From: Candidatus Proelusimicrobium volucris
GTDB lineage: Bacteria; Elusimicrobiota; Elusimicrobia; Elusimicrobiales; Elusimicrobiaceae
Length of the DNA: 64,000 nt
Direction of reading: 5' to 3'
Assembly (NCBI GenBank): GCA_944324665.1
Contig: CALUXD010000001.1
Location: 620,001-684,000 of the forward strand
Numbering within the stretch: position 1 is the stretch's first letter; each line of letters starts with the position of its first letter. Positions 1-8,159 of the stretch are shown piece by piece. The position numbers and the translations under genes were made by a program. The notes below the pieces were generated by a model. That model worked only from the letters and a program-made list of their open reading frames with translations, was not told where the DNA came from and ran no database searches.

Positions 1-475
1 GCTGGGAGGATGTCAGAGCATTTGTCTTTACCTTAAGATAATCTTCTTGAGCCGAGGTTACCGCGTCCTCGGTTAAAATCCAAAGCATATTCCTTATTTG
101 TTTTGGCGATGGCATATAACCGTTTACAAGAATATTTGGATTGCGTTGCCCATAGTCTAAGGATTTAAGTTTGCGGGTATTATCAAGTTCCCTGCTGCCG
201 GCTCTTGCGTCGATGTCGGCGGTATAGCGGTTATTTTTATAGGAATAGGCATTTTCGCCCAAGGTGGATGCTATTGATACATTTTTTTCCAAGTTGATCT
301 GATAGGAGAGAAAATAGATGGGAGGATCCAACTTGGATAATTTCTTCATAGAGCGTTTTAGCTCCGCATCCATAGCTTTTATTATAGGGTCTTTGCCGAG
401 AGCCTTAGCATCATCTGCCGCAAAGAGGTTTGAGACTAAAAACAACGAGAAAAAAATCGTCAATAATCTTTTCAT
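1..475 (-). CDS. Secreted TldD/PmbA-related protein, N-terminal part (runs off the window)
   Basis: Reading the minus strand from the ATG at 475 gives 158 codons open to the window edge, so the C-terminal part is missing. Residues 1-19 form a signal peptide (MKRLLTIFFSLFLVSNLFA). The rest resembles the N-terminal region of secreted metallopeptidase TldD-related proteins: a 'DPIIKAMDAELKRSM' start, a 'LSYQI' strand, 'RELDNTR', and a late 'MLWILTEDAV' helix. A Shine-Dalgarno AAGGGG lies about 7 nt before the ATG. The catalytic HExxxH region lies outside the window, so activity cannot be judged. The family call rests on remembered sequence pattern only. Confidence 0.62.
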   Translation of the reverse strand, partial: MKRLLTIFFSLFLVSNLFAADDAKALGKDPIIKAMDAELKRSMKKLSKLDPPIYFLSYQINLEKNVSIASTLGENAYSYKNNRYTADIDARAGSRELDNTRKLKSLDYGQRNPNILVNGYMPSPKQIRNMLWILTEDAVTSAQEDYLKVKTNALTSSQ

Positions 476-539
476 AACAATCCCCTTTTAAAAATACTTT
501 ATCCAATTATATCATTTATCCTGATTATTGTTGGTTATG

Positions 540-566
540 TTGCCAAAGCGATAATAATGTTATAAT
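540..566 (+). promoter_or_regulatory. Putative greA promoter
   Basis: A perfect TATAAT lies at 561-566 with a possible TTGCCA at 540-545, though the spacer is only 15 nt. An alternative pair is TTGTTG 528-533 with GATAAT 550-555 and a 16-nt spacer. The -10 box is about 48 nt before the greA start and outside any gene. Confidence 0.5.
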
Positions 567-613
567 AAAAAGTAGCTTTAGAGCTTATGGCCTAAAGCGT
601 GGGAGGACAGACA

Positions 614-1087
614 GTGAGTGAAATTTTTTATCTAAGCCGCAAAAACTATGAGAAGATGAGAGCGGAACTTGACGAGTTAAAGAAAATAAAAGCACAGCTC
701 TCCGAGGAAATAGGCGAGGCGGCAAGACAAGGCGATCTTAAAGAAAACGCGGAATACGTTGCCGCGAAGGAAAAGCAAGCCGAGACCTTGTCAAAAATAA
801 ACGATTTGGAAATACGGCTGCGCAATACTCAGATTACCGATGATTTGGACGTAGACCGTACGGAAGCCAGAATTGGCGCCACAGTTACGATAGAGGATTT
901 ATCCGACGGTGAGCAAACAACGTATACTTTGGTAGGATCGATGGAGTCCAACCCCGATGAGGGCCGTCTTTCCGTCAAGACGCCGCTGGCGTCTGGCTTA
1001 TTGGGCTGTAAAGAGGGCGATACTTTTGAAGTTTCTCTGCCTAAGAGCAAACGCAAATACAAATTGGTGAAATTAGAGTATAAATAA
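614..1087 (+). CDS. greA: Transcription elongation factor GreA
   Basis: GreA rescues backtracked RNA polymerase by stimulating cleavage of the 3' end of the transcript. The 157-residue protein has the expected two parts. An N-terminal antiparallel coiled coil carries the diagnostic 'ARQGDLKENAEY' tip with its acidic D and E residues. A C-terminal FKBP-like domain ends in the usual basic strand. I chose the GTG at 614 because GGGAGGA at 601-607 sits 6 nt before it. An in-frame GTG at 599 would start inside that ribosome-binding site. The next gene starts 11 nt downstream, so the two are probably cotranscribed. Confidence 0.93.
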   Translation: MSEIFYLSRKNYEKMRAELDELKKIKAQLSEEIGEAARQGDLKENAEYVAAKEKQAETLSKINDLEIRLRNTQITDDLDVDRTEARIGATVTIEDLSDGEQTTYTLVGSMESNPDEGRLSVKTPLASGLLGCKEGDTFEVSLPKSKRKYKLVKLEYK

Positions 1088-1098
1088 GGAGATTTAAG

Positions 1099-1791
1099 AT
1101 GAGTTCTGAATTGGAAACTATAGCCAACCGCACCATAGAGCCGTTTGTCGTTCTTTTCAACAAGTCTGTGGAATTGATACCGGGTATAATAGTGGCTCTT
1201 GTGATGCTGTTTTTGGGTTTGTTTTTGTCCAGATGGACAAGCGCGATAGTACGCAAACTCTTAAACGCGATAAAACTGGACACTTGGACTTCCAAAATCG
1301 GCGTAAACGAGATACTAACCAGAATCGGATTCGGCAAAAGCCCAACCTATGTTATAGCGTTTGTGCTTTCATGGGCGGTGATGATAACCTTCATTATGAT
1401 AGCGGCCGACTCTTTGGGTTTGGGCACGATAAAGACTTTGCTTTATAATTTGCTTGCTTTCATCCCGAAATTGTTTGCCTGCATAGTGATACTTTTTGCC
1501 GGATTGATTTTCGGCCGTTTTGTGGAGAATGTGGTACATAACTCTGCTAAAGCCAACAATATAAAAGGGGGGGTGTTCTTCTCCAAGATAATAAATGTAG
1601 TGGTTGTTATCTTCGCGATACTTTTGGCGTTGGAGCAGGTAAATATCAACTTTGCTTTGATTAACGATGTTATATTGATATTGCTTGCGTCGATGGGCCT
1701 TGGTCTTGCGATAGCGTTCGGCTTGGGCGCGCGCGATATTGTGGCGGAATTTTTAAGGGAAACCCTTAAAAAGGAAGACGGCGATAAATAA
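1099..1791 (+). CDS. MscS-family-type membrane protein (conserved TM-helix repeat)
   Basis: This 230-residue protein has four to five hydrophobic helices. It matches the conserved TM-helix repeats found in small mechanosensitive-channel-like proteins: 'IPGIIVALVMLFLGLFLSRW', a second copy of the same pattern beginning near 'FIPKLFACIVILFAGLIFG', and a Gly/Ala-rich 'LGLAIAFGLGARDIVAEFL' that resembles the MscS pore helix. The large cytoplasmic beta domain of full MscS is absent, so channel activity is uncertain. It follows greA with a GGAG ribosome-binding site and ends at a strong terminator. The residual alternative is a small membrane protein unrelated to osmotic release. Confidence 0.72.
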   Translation: MSSELETIANRTIEPFVVLFNKSVELIPGIIVALVMLFLGLFLSRWTSAIVRKLLNAIKLDTWTSKIGVNEILTRIGFGKSPTYVIAFVLSWAVMITFIMIAADSLGLGTIKTLLYNLLAFIPKLFACIVILFAGLIFGRFVENVVHNSAKANNIKGGVFFSKIINVVVVIFAILLALEQVNINFALINDVILILLASMGLGLAIAFGLGARDIVAEFLRETLKKEDGDK

Positions 1792-1814
1792 GTTTTTGCT
1801 TATTCATATTTATA

Positions 1815-1846
1815 AAATCCCCCGTAAAAACGGGGGATTTTTGTTT
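1815..1846 (+). terminator. Rho-independent terminator after the MscS-type gene
   Basis: A 10-bp stem (AAATCCCCCG 1815-1824 with CGGGGGATTT 1831-1840) with a TAAAAA loop is followed by TTGTTTT. Because A-runs also flank the left arm, it could act for the convergent receiver gene too. Confidence 0.9.
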
Positions 1847-1933
1847 TATGTCTATTAGATTGTTATTCCTTAGAAAGGGATCTTCGTAGCGAAATAAAGC
1901 CGTCATTGGGCGCGCTTGGCATTATTAAGGGGG

Positions 1934-2305
1934 CTATATCGCCAGCTTTTGTATGGCCAAGGTCAAATCGTCCATATCAAAGGGTTTGTATAGAATATCG
2001 TCTGCGCCGGCGGCTTTGACTTCTTTATTTAAGCTTTCCCTATGCATGGCTGTTATTACCAAAACTTTAATATCGGGATAAGTTTCCTTTAAGCTTTTAA
2101 GTATATCCATACCGGATTCCTCCGGGAAGAACATATCCAGCAGTATTAAATCGGGGATAAAACCGTTATTTAAGGCGTTAAACAACTCCTGCGAGCCCTG
2201 CGCCGTAGCCATAACGTCATAGCCTTCGCTGTTTAGAGCGTTCTGTATGGTAGTCCTTAGTACGGCGGAATCGTCAACTATTATTATTTTTTGTATGCGA
2301 TTCAT
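1934..2305 (-). CDS. Stand-alone response-regulator receiver protein
   Basis: This 123-residue protein is a complete CheY-like receiver domain with no output domain. The acidic pair D11/D12 ('IIIVDDSA'), phosphoacceptor D57 ('LILLDMFF'), T85 ('VLVITAM') and K107 ('LYKPF') are all present, so phosphorylation is expected. No histidine kinase, flagellar or chemotaxis gene lies nearby, so its partner is unknown. It is encoded 6 nt after a phosphohexomutase gene on the same strand and is presumably cotranscribed with it. Confidence 0.9.
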   Translation of the reverse strand: MNRIQKIIIVDDSAVLRTTIQNALNSEGYDVMATAQGSQELFNALNNGFIPDLILLDMFFPEESGMDILKSLKETYPDIKVLVITAMHRESLNKEVKAAGADDILYKPFDMDDLTLAIQKLAI

Positions 2306-2311
2306 AAACGA

Positions 2312-3724
2312 TTATTTAAAAGCGGAGGCTAGTTTTTCTCCGAAATCCAAAAAAGCTTCAGTCTGTTTCTTGTCACCCGTTTCGCTGTATAGCCTGAGGA
2401 CGGGCTCCGTTCCGGACGGGCGGATAAGCAGCCACTCGTCATTATCCAGAATTATTTTAAGGCCGTCAAAGGTGTATGTCTCCGCGACGTGATGGCCCAA
2501 TATCTTTTTTGGCAGTTTCTTTTTAAGCTTTTCGGCCATTGCGGTTTTATCTATATGTTTTGAAAGTTTAAAATCTCTTCTTTGGTAATGGCTTGCGCCG
2601 TATTCCTTTTCTATTTCTTTTACCAATTCGCTTAAAGCCATTTTCTCTGAAGCCATAATCTCCATAATGAACATTATCAAGGTAAGGCCGTCGCGTTCAG
2701 GCATAAGTCCGTTCCAGCAATAACCGCCGGACTCTTCCGCGCCGAAAGCTATTTTTTCAAGGGCAGTGCGTTCGGCTATATGTTTAAATCCTACGGGCAC
2801 CTCTTCAAATTCCAAACCGCCCGCTCTGGCTATACGCTTGTTTAAATAGCCCATTGAAAGACATTGAAGTACCTTTCCGGCAGCTTTTTTCGTCTTGATC
2901 AAGTGATTTAATACTATGGCCGATACCATACAGGGGCTTAGATACTTGCCTTTTTCGTCAATGAGGGCGGTTCGGTCCCCGTCGCCGTCAAAAGCCGCAC
3001 CGAGTATGCATTTGTCTTTGACAACCGTCTTTTTAAGTTCGGTCAAACTGCTTTCTTTGGGTTCGGGTTTAACCCCTCCGAAGCAAGGATCGTGGCTGTC
3101 GTTTAAGGCTACAACTCGTTTTTCGCCCAACAGCTGTTCCATATAGCCGGCAGCACTGCCGTGCATATAATCAACCGCCACTTTACCTTTTAAAGAGGCT
3201 GCCTTTTTTGTGTTTACTTTTGAGGCAATATATTTAAAATAAAGTTTTTCCAGCCCCGAGGTAGTTTCCACCTGATGGCCGGGTATATACAAAATAGATT
3301 TTTGATCCAGCATTTCCTCGATTTCTTTCGTCAGTCTGCCCGAGATCGAACCGCCGTCCACCTTTATTTTTATTCCGTTGTATTGCGGTGGATTGTGGCT
3401 GGCGGTTACCATTATGGTAATCCAAAATTTGGTATAGGAAAGGGCGCTCATTACCGGCGTCGTTACCGGTTTGTCCAAGAGGGTTACATCTACTTTGTTC
3501 AATTTGAGTATGCTTGCGATGTCTGCGGCGAATTTATCGGATAAAAATCTTCTGTCGTAGCCGACAGCGGCAATATTTGTTTTTTCGCCCAAATCGGAAG
3601 GTGCGTTTAGATTGATAAAATCGGCCAAGGCCTGCGCCATTCTCCTCACGTTTTCAAAAGTGAAATCCCACGCAATAATTCCGCGCCAGCCGTCGGTCCC
3701 GAATTTTATGTCTGATATCGCCAT
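2312..3724 (-). CDS. Phosphoglucomutase/phosphomannomutase family protein
   Basis: An alpha-D-phosphohexomutase of 470 residues that interconverts hexose 1- and 6-phosphates. The phosphoserine is S109 in 'TASHNPPQYNG'. The Mg-binding loop is 'DGDGDR' with D246, D248 and D250. The sugar loop 'GAEESGG' and the C-terminal phosphate loop 'RPSGTEP' are intact. I start it at 3724, where AGGAG lies 6 nt upstream. An upstream in-frame ATG at 3775 would add 17 unsupported residues. Sequence motifs do not decide between glucose, mannose and glucosamine substrates. A role in supplying glucose 1-phosphate for glycogen synthesis (glgA and the GH57 enzyme are in this window) is plausible inference. Confidence 0.9.
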   Translation of the reverse strand: MAISDIKFGTDGWRGIIAWDFTFENVRRMAQALADFINLNAPSDLGEKTNIAAVGYDRRFLSDKFAADIASILKLNKVDVTLLDKPVTTPVMSALSYTKFWITIMVTASHNPPQYNGIKIKVDGGSISGRLTKEIEEMLDQKSILYIPGHQVETTSGLEKLYFKYIASKVNTKKAASLKGKVAVDYMHGSAAGYMEQLLGEKRVVALNDSHDPCFGGVKPEPKESSLTELKKTVVKDKCILGAAFDGDGDRTALIDEKGKYLSPCMVSAIVLNHLIKTKKAAGKVLQCLSMGYLNKRIARAGGLEFEEVPVGFKHIAERTALEKIAFGAEESGGYCWNGLMPERDGLTLIMFIMEIMASEKMALSELVKEIEKEYGASHYQRRDFKLSKHIDKTAMAEKLKKKLPKKILGHHVAETYTFDGLKIILDNDEWLLIRPSGTEPVLRLYSETGDKKQTEAFLDFGEKLASAFK

Positions 3725-3795
3725 ACAATGCTCCTGTAACGAAACGGTATTGAGCAATCGGTTAAAACTCCGCAAAAGCGGTTTTCCATATCAAG

Positions 3796-4141
3796 TGGAG
3801 GCGGCGGGATTCGCACCCGCGTCCAAACATCCATACAGCACGGTTCCTACAGGTTTAGCTTCGGCATAAGAACGCGCCTGCTTGCCCGAAGCTGCTGCTT
3901 GCGCGCTTGTTTAGTTTGTCTTAAGACGGATTAGGCTAAACGAACCTTTCCGCCCGCATCCGGCTGATTTGACCGTTATACTCCGCCCGCCGGCGAAGAA
4001 GAGCAAACGGGTTTAGGCAGTAGCCCAAACGTTGTTGTTGTAGTTGTTGCCAACTAATTATTTTGGCCCTATTTTAACCGGCCTGGCCAACCGGTACCTG
4101 CAACCGAACCTCAGAGATATCTGTCGAAACTGGTCGCCCCC
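3796..4141 (-). ncRNA. ssrA: tmRNA (transfer-messenger RNA)
   Basis: The RNA rescues stalled ribosomes and tags the nascent peptide. On the minus strand the 5' end GGGGGCG (4141-4135) pairs over 7 bp with CGCCUCC before the discriminator A at 3796. The 3' end carries the T-arm GGTGCGAATCCC and the 5' end the D-loop-like CCAGTTTCGAC. CCA is not encoded. The tag reading frame starts at GGC 4051-4049, just after UUAGUU, and ends at UAA 4015-4013. It encodes GNNYNNNVWATA, to which tRNA-Ala adds the first alanine. It is a one-piece tmRNA of about 346 nt. Confidence 0.95.
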
Positions 4142-4160
4142 TAAAGCCGATTGTTTAACA

Positions 4161-4190
4161 AGGATAGCAAATTTGCTTACCCGCTTGCAA
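4161..4190 (-). promoter_or_regulatory. Putative tmRNA promoter
   Basis: On the minus strand TTGCAA (4190-4185) is followed after 18 nt by an extended -10, TGC-TATCCT (4169-4161). Transcription would start about 13 nt before the mature 5' end, leaving a short leader for RNase P to remove. Confidence 0.5.
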
Positions 4191-4293
4191 TATGCTTAAA
4201 AATATATCCGCGCGTATGAGGGTTATGCATTTTAGATAGTCGTCTTTAGGGACAGCGGAGAGTTTTATCGCGGCGGGGTTATTTTTATCGGTT

Positions 4294-4324
4294 AAATTAA
4301 AAAGCCCCGTTTTTACGGGGCTTT
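4294..4324 (-). terminator. Terminator of terC
   Basis: A 10-bp stem AAAGCCCCGT (4301-4310) with ACGGGGCTTT (4315-4324) is followed on the minus strand by TTAATTTAA. It separates terC from the tmRNA promoter. Confidence 0.85.
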
Positions 4325-4332
4325 AAATAATA

Positions 4333-5262
4333 TTAATTCTGTTTCGCTTCAACTCGCTTCTTACGTATTATGGAAGCGGCTATGGCTATGGTCAATATAA
4401 CCACTATTACCAAAAGCGATAAAGCGGTGGGGAAATGGTAGAAATGCGAAATCAGCATTTTTACTCCTACGAATACCAGCACTGCGGCTATGCCGTATTT
4501 AAGATATTCAAATTTGCCCGCCATGCCCGCCAGCAGGAAGTAAAGCGATCTTAATCCTATTATGGCGAAGATATTGGAAGTGTAAACGATAAAAGTATCG
4601 TGGGTTATGGAAAGCACCGCGGGAATGGAATCTATCGCGAAGATCAAGTCGGAAGTTTCAATAACCAACACAGTGGCGAAAAGCGGTGTGGCAAACAGTT
4701 TGCCCGCGTCTTTCACAAAGAAGTTTTCCCCGTGGTAATTGTCTTTTAGGGGCATAATTTTCTTTAAGGCTTTAAGCACCGGCATTTTGGAAGGGTCGAA
4801 CTCTTCTTCTTTATGCGCTAACATTTTAATAGCGGTATATATAAGTAGTGCGCCGAAGATATAAATCATGAACTTAAACTGTGTGATAAGCTGCACGCCT
4901 ATAAAGATGAAGATAAACCTCATAAGGACTGCGCCCAAAATACCCCAAATCAATACTTTCGGCTGGTTTTCCGGCGGGACGGCGAAGTAGGCGAATATCA
5001 TTATAAAGACGAACATATTATCTATAGACAAAGAATATTCTATGACGTAACCGGTAAAGAATTCCAGCGCTTTTGTCTGGCCCAGGGTAAGCCATACGGC
5101 TCCGCCAAATAAGGCAGCGAGGGCAATCCAAGCCGCAACCATAAGAGAAGCCTCTTTGATACTAACCTTGCCGTGATGATGTTTTACCACTACAAGATCT
5201 ACGAACAGGGCGATAGCGATTACCACCCAGAAAATAATCCACATTATAAAATGTATATCCAT
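4333..5262 (-). CDS. terC: TerC-family integral membrane protein
   Basis: A 309-residue TerC/Alx-type protein with about nine membrane helices and the signature 'EYSLSIDNMFVFIMIF', whose acidic residues lie inside the membrane. A second acidic helix, 'LFAIDSIPAV', repeats the pattern. Family members are linked to tellurite resistance and to Mn or Ca export. No function specific to this copy can be read from the sequence. I start it at the ATG at 5262. No Shine-Dalgarno is present, but TATAAT on the minus strand (5275-5270) ends 7 nt before the ATG, which suggests a leaderless mRNA. The longer open frame to 5451 would run antisense into birA and carries no TerC-like sequence. Confidence 0.87.
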   Translation of the reverse strand: MDIHFIMWIIFWVVIAIALFVDLVVVKHHHGKVSIKEASLMVAAWIALAALFGGAVWLTLGQTKALEFFTGYVIEYSLSIDNMFVFIMIFAYFAVPPENQPKVLIWGILGAVLMRFIFIFIGVQLITQFKFMIYIFGALLIYTAIKMLAHKEEEFDPSKMPVLKALKKIMPLKDNYHGENFFVKDAGKLFATPLFATVLVIETSDLIFAIDSIPAVLSITHDTFIVYTSNIFAIIGLRSLYFLLAGMAGKFEYLKYGIAAVLVFVGVKMLISHFYHFPTALSLLVIVVILTIAIAASIIRKKRVEAKQN

Positions 5263-5269
5263 ATAAACA

Positions 5270-5340
5270 ATTATATAAAATAAGGGCTTTGGCTTTCTAT
5301 CAGGCGCCGAGTGTGCAAAAGGCGCGCAATTTGATAAAAT
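5270..5340. promoter_or_regulatory. Divergent terC/birA promoter region
   Basis: On the minus strand TATAAT (5275-5270) ends 7 nt before the terC ATG. On the plus strand an extended -10, TGA-TAAAAT (5332-5340), ends 9 nt before the birA ATG. Neither gene has a Shine-Dalgarno. A GCAAAAGG stretch at 5315-5322 recurs in the tmk promoter. Confidence 0.6.
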
Positions 5341-5349
5341 ATTTAAAAG

Positions 5350-6054
5350 ATGGCGATAATTTTTTTGGACAGCGTTACGTCCACAAACACATATTGCGGG
5401 CGCAATATTGACAATCTTAAGCACGCCGATATAGTTCGCGCGCGCCGCCAAAGCGAGGGGCGCGGCCGCAAACAGCGGATATGGTCGTCTGAAGAAGGCG
5501 GACTTTATTTCTCTTTAGTATTGAAAGAGGGTTTGGGCGGCATAAAAACGCTCGGCCTGTTGACGCAGATTATGGCCTTGGCGGTATGTAAAACGGCACG
5601 GCGGCAAGGCGTAGAGGCTTATATAAAATGGCCTAATGACGTTTTGGCGCAGGGACGTAAATTCTGCGGGATATTGAGCGAGGCTATCTTCGACGGCGAA
5701 AAACTGAAGGCTGTAATTATTGGCACGGGCGTAAACGTAAGCCAGGATAAGATAAATTCCGAAAAGCCTTCGATAACGCTTAGGAGCCTCGGCGTGAAGA
5801 AAGACGCCGAAAAATTGCTGGAAGATATTATCGCGAATTTTACGGCAGATTTTTCTCTTTTAAACAGGGCGGGATTTGAGCCTTTAAGAGCGTTGTACAA
5901 AGAGTATTTTTTATATTTAGGCAAGCCGGTAACCATGAGGGTGTTTGACGAGGAGCTGCACGGCATCGCCGAAGACATAGACGAAGCCGGCCGATTGGTA
6001 TTAAACGAAGGCGGCAAGCGCCGTTTGATAGAAATCGGCGATATGGATTTTTAG
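5350..6054 (+). CDS. birA: Biotin--protein ligase (BirA, no DNA-binding domain)
   Basis: Makes biotinyl-AMP and transfers biotin to a lysine of biotin-carrier domains. The 234-residue protein shows the adenylate loop 'GRGRKQR' (37-43), 'KWPNDV' (93-98) with the catalytic lysine, and the C-terminal SH3-like cap. It starts straight in the catalytic domain. The winged-helix repressor domain of bifunctional BirA is missing, so it is a type I ligase without repressor function. It heads the oadG-oadA-oadB operon, 18 nt before oadG, and OadA is its obvious target. No Shine-Dalgarno precedes the ATG, but a -10-like box does. Confidence 0.92.
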   Translation: MAIIFLDSVTSTNTYCGRNIDNLKHADIVRARRQSEGRGRKQRIWSSEEGGLYFSLVLKEGLGGIKTLGLLTQIMALAVCKTARRQGVEAYIKWPNDVLAQGRKFCGILSEAIFDGEKLKAVIIGTGVNVSQDKINSEKPSITLRSLGVKKDAEKLLEDIIANFTADFSLLNRAGFEPLRALYKEYFLYLGKPVTMRVFDEELHGIAEDIDEAGRLVLNEGGKRRLIEIGDMDF

Positions 6055-6072
6055 GAGTAAAGGAGAATATTT

Positions 6073-6315
6073 ATGGAAGGAAGCGTGTTTGCCAAAAGCA
6101 TAGAGCTAATGGTAGTGGGAATGGGAATGACATTCGCGTTCCTGATGATACTGGTATTTATAATGAAGGTGTTGGAATTTGCTGTGGAAGGCTGTTTGAA
6201 CAAATGGTTTCCGGTTAAGGAAGCGGCAAGTTCTGCACCTGCGGCCGCAAGCGCATCGGACGATAAGGTGAAGATAGCGATAGCTTTGGCCGCCGCCAAG
6301 AGCATGATGAAATAG
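6073..6315 (+). CDS. oadG: Oxaloacetate decarboxylase gamma subunit (OadG type)
   Basis: A small 80-residue subunit that tethers the carboxyltransferase to the membrane in sodium-pumping decarboxylases. It has one N-terminal membrane helix ('LMVVGMGMTFAFLMILVFIM'), then a charged stretch and an Ala/Ser-rich linker typical of OadG, and a short C-terminal helix. Identification rests on the helix-linker architecture and on its position between birA and oadA. A clear AAAGGAG precedes it. Confidence 0.85.
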   Translation: MEGSVFAKSIELMVVGMGMTFAFLMILVFIMKVLEFAVEGCLNKWFPVKEAASSAPAAASASDDKVKIAIALAAAKSMMK

Positions 6316-6349
6316 CAAGATTTAAAAAACAAAGGAGAATAAATAAAGT

Positions 6350-8149
6350 ATGAAGAAGATTAAGTTTATGATTACCGCCTTTAGGGACGGTTTTCAGTCG
6401 GTATACGGGGCGAGAGTTCTCTCAAAAGATTTTTTGCCCGCGGTTGAAGCCGCGAGGGAAGCAGGAATCAGGCATATAGAATCGGGCGGCGGGGCGACGT
6501 TCCAATCCGCTTTTTTCTACAATAACGAGAACGCTTACGACGTAATGGACGCCTTCCGCAAGGCGGCGGGCCCGGAAGCCAATCTTCAGACTTTAGCGCG
6601 CGGCGTAAACGTAGTTGGTTTGGACTCCCAACCCAGCGACATAATCAAGCTGCACGCGGAAACCTTTAAAAAACACGGTGTTACCACGATAAGAAACTTT
6701 GACGCTTTAAACGACGTCAACAACCTTATATACAGCGGAAAATGCATAAAAGAGGCCGGCCTTAAACACGAAGTTACGGTAACGATGATGTCTTTGGCGC
6801 CGGGCTGGGACAAACACGGCAATGTCCATACTCCCGAATTTTACGCCAAAACTTTACAGAAAATTATCGATTCCGGTATTCCCTTTGACAGCGTGGCCTT
6901 CAAAGACGCTTCCGGCACCGCCACTCCTTCCACGGTAAGGGAAACCATCAAATTGGCCAAGAAGATTTTACCGCCCGAAGTTGAAGTCTGTTTCCACACG
7001 CACGAAACGGGCGGCAACGGCGCTACCTGCTGTTTGGCGGCCTTGGACGGCGGCGCGGACAGATTGGATCTTTCCATGGCGCCGGTATCCGGCGGTACCT
7101 GCCAAACCGATATTATAACGATGTGGCACGCGCTTAGAGGATCGGACTACACTTTGGATATCGATATTGAAAAGATTAAGAAAGTCGAAGACGTCTTTAA
7201 AGATTGCATGAAAGACTATTTCTTACCGCCAGAGGCCATGAAAGTGGAACCGACGATACCGTTCTCTCCTTTACCGGGCGGCGCGCTTACGGCCAATACG
7301 CAAATGCTTAGGGACAACGGCATAATGGATAAATATGACGAGATTTTCCAAGCTATGGGCGAGGCCGTCAGGAAAGGCGGATTCGGCACCTCGGTAACGC
7401 CGGTAAGCCAATTTTACTTCCAGCAAGCTTTTAACAATGTAATGTTTGGCCCTTGGAAGAAATTTGCCGAAGGTTACGGCAAGATGGTGCTTGGCTATTT
7501 CGGCAAGACTCCGGAACCGGCGGATCCGGAAGTGGTAAAATTGGCCAGCGAGCAGCTCGGTCTTGAACCCACGACTAAAACCGTCCTTGAAATCAATGAC
7601 GCCAATCCCAAGAAGGGTGTTGCCCCCGCTAAGGCTTTGCTTGAGCAGAACAATTTGCCCATTACCGACGAGAACATCTTTATCGCGGCGGCCTGCGGAC
7701 AGAAAGGTATAACCTTCCTTAAAGGCGAGGCTAAACTCGGAATCAGGAAAGTTGCCCCGAAGAAAGAAGGTTCTTCCGCCGGCGCTTATACGGTAAGCGT
7801 AGGCGGGGAGAAATTCGCAGTCGAGCTTTCCGGCGGCAAAGCGATAGTCAACGGTACCTCCTATGATATAGATATTAAGGAAGGCATTGACGCTTCCGCC
7901 AAGAGCGAAAACAAAGCGGCGGCGGCTTCTTCCGGCGCAAGCGTGGAGATAAAAGCTCCGCTTCCGGGCGCGGTAATGAGATTTTCCGCCCAAGAAGGCA
8001 CAGCCGTAAAGAAAGGCCAGACTATATTGGTTATGGAAGCCATGAAGATGGAAACGGAAATCAAAGCACCCGCTGACGGTAAAATATCCTATAAGGTAAA
8101 AACGGGCGACCAAGTGCAAACGGGCACTTTGTTGGCGGTGTTAGGTTAA
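6350..8149 (+). CDS. oadA: Biotin-containing oxaloacetate decarboxylase alpha subunit (carboxyltransferase)
   Basis: The cytoplasmic subunit moves CO2 from oxaloacetate (or a related acid) to biotin. It has 599 residues. Residues 1-300 form a TIM-barrel carboxyltransferase with metal ligands D13, K185 (carbamylated in relatives), H216 and H218 in 'CFHTHETGG'. Residues 300-460 form the conserved C-terminal carboxylase region. An Ala/Ser linker leads to a biotinyl domain with '[11 protein letters not shown]', where the biotinylated lysine is K566, 33 residues from the end. The first motif reads RDGFQS where the usual form is RDxHQS, and the lysine motif reads AFKDASG. The substrate could therefore differ. 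It lies between oadG and oadB. Confidence 0.9.
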   Translation: MKKIKFMITAFRDGFQSVYGARVLSKDFLPAVEAAREAGIRHIESGGGATFQSAFFYNNENAYDVMDAFRKAAGPEANLQTLARGVNVVGLDSQPSDIIKLHAETFKKHGVTTIRNFDALNDVNNLIYSGKCIKEAGLKHEVTVTMMSLAPGWDKHGNVHTPEFYAKTLQKIIDSGIPFDSVAFKDASGTATPSTVRETIKLAKKILPPEVEVCFHTHETGGNGATCCLAALDGGADRLDLSMAPVSGGTCQTDIITMWHALRGSDYTLDIDIEKIKKVEDVFKDCMKDYFLPPEAMKVEPTIPFSPLPGGALTANTQMLRDNGIMDKYDEIFQAMGEAVRKGGFGTSVTPVSQFYFQQAFNNVMFGPWKKFAEGYGKMVLGYFGKTPEPADPEVVKLASEQLGLEPTTKTVLEINDANPKKGVAPAKALLEQNNLPITDENIFIAAACGQKGITFLKGEAKLGIRKVAPKKEGSSAGAYTVSVGGEKFAVELSGGKAIVNGTSYDIDIKEGIDASAKSENKAAAASSGASVEIKAPLPGAVMRFSAQEGTAVKKGQTILVMEAMKMETEIKAPADGKISYKVKTGDQVQTGTLLAVLG

Positions 8150-8159
8150 GGAGAAGACA

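Noticed and set aside
599-613. Upstream GTG start for greA at 599
   Set aside because: That codon lies at the edge of the GGGAGGA ribosome-binding site that serves the GTG at 614.
3612-3869. Open frame across the tmRNA 3' end
   Set aside because: It is antisense to the phosphohexomutase and overlaps the structured tmRNA.
5263-5451. 63-residue N-terminal extension of TerC
   Set aside because: It runs antisense through the birA start and carries no TerC-like sequence. The -10 box and known TerC N-termini support 5262.
7271-8119. 282-codon open frame antisense to oadA
   Set aside because: It is a shadow of oadA produced by biased codon use. It has no ribosome-binding site and no recognisable domain.
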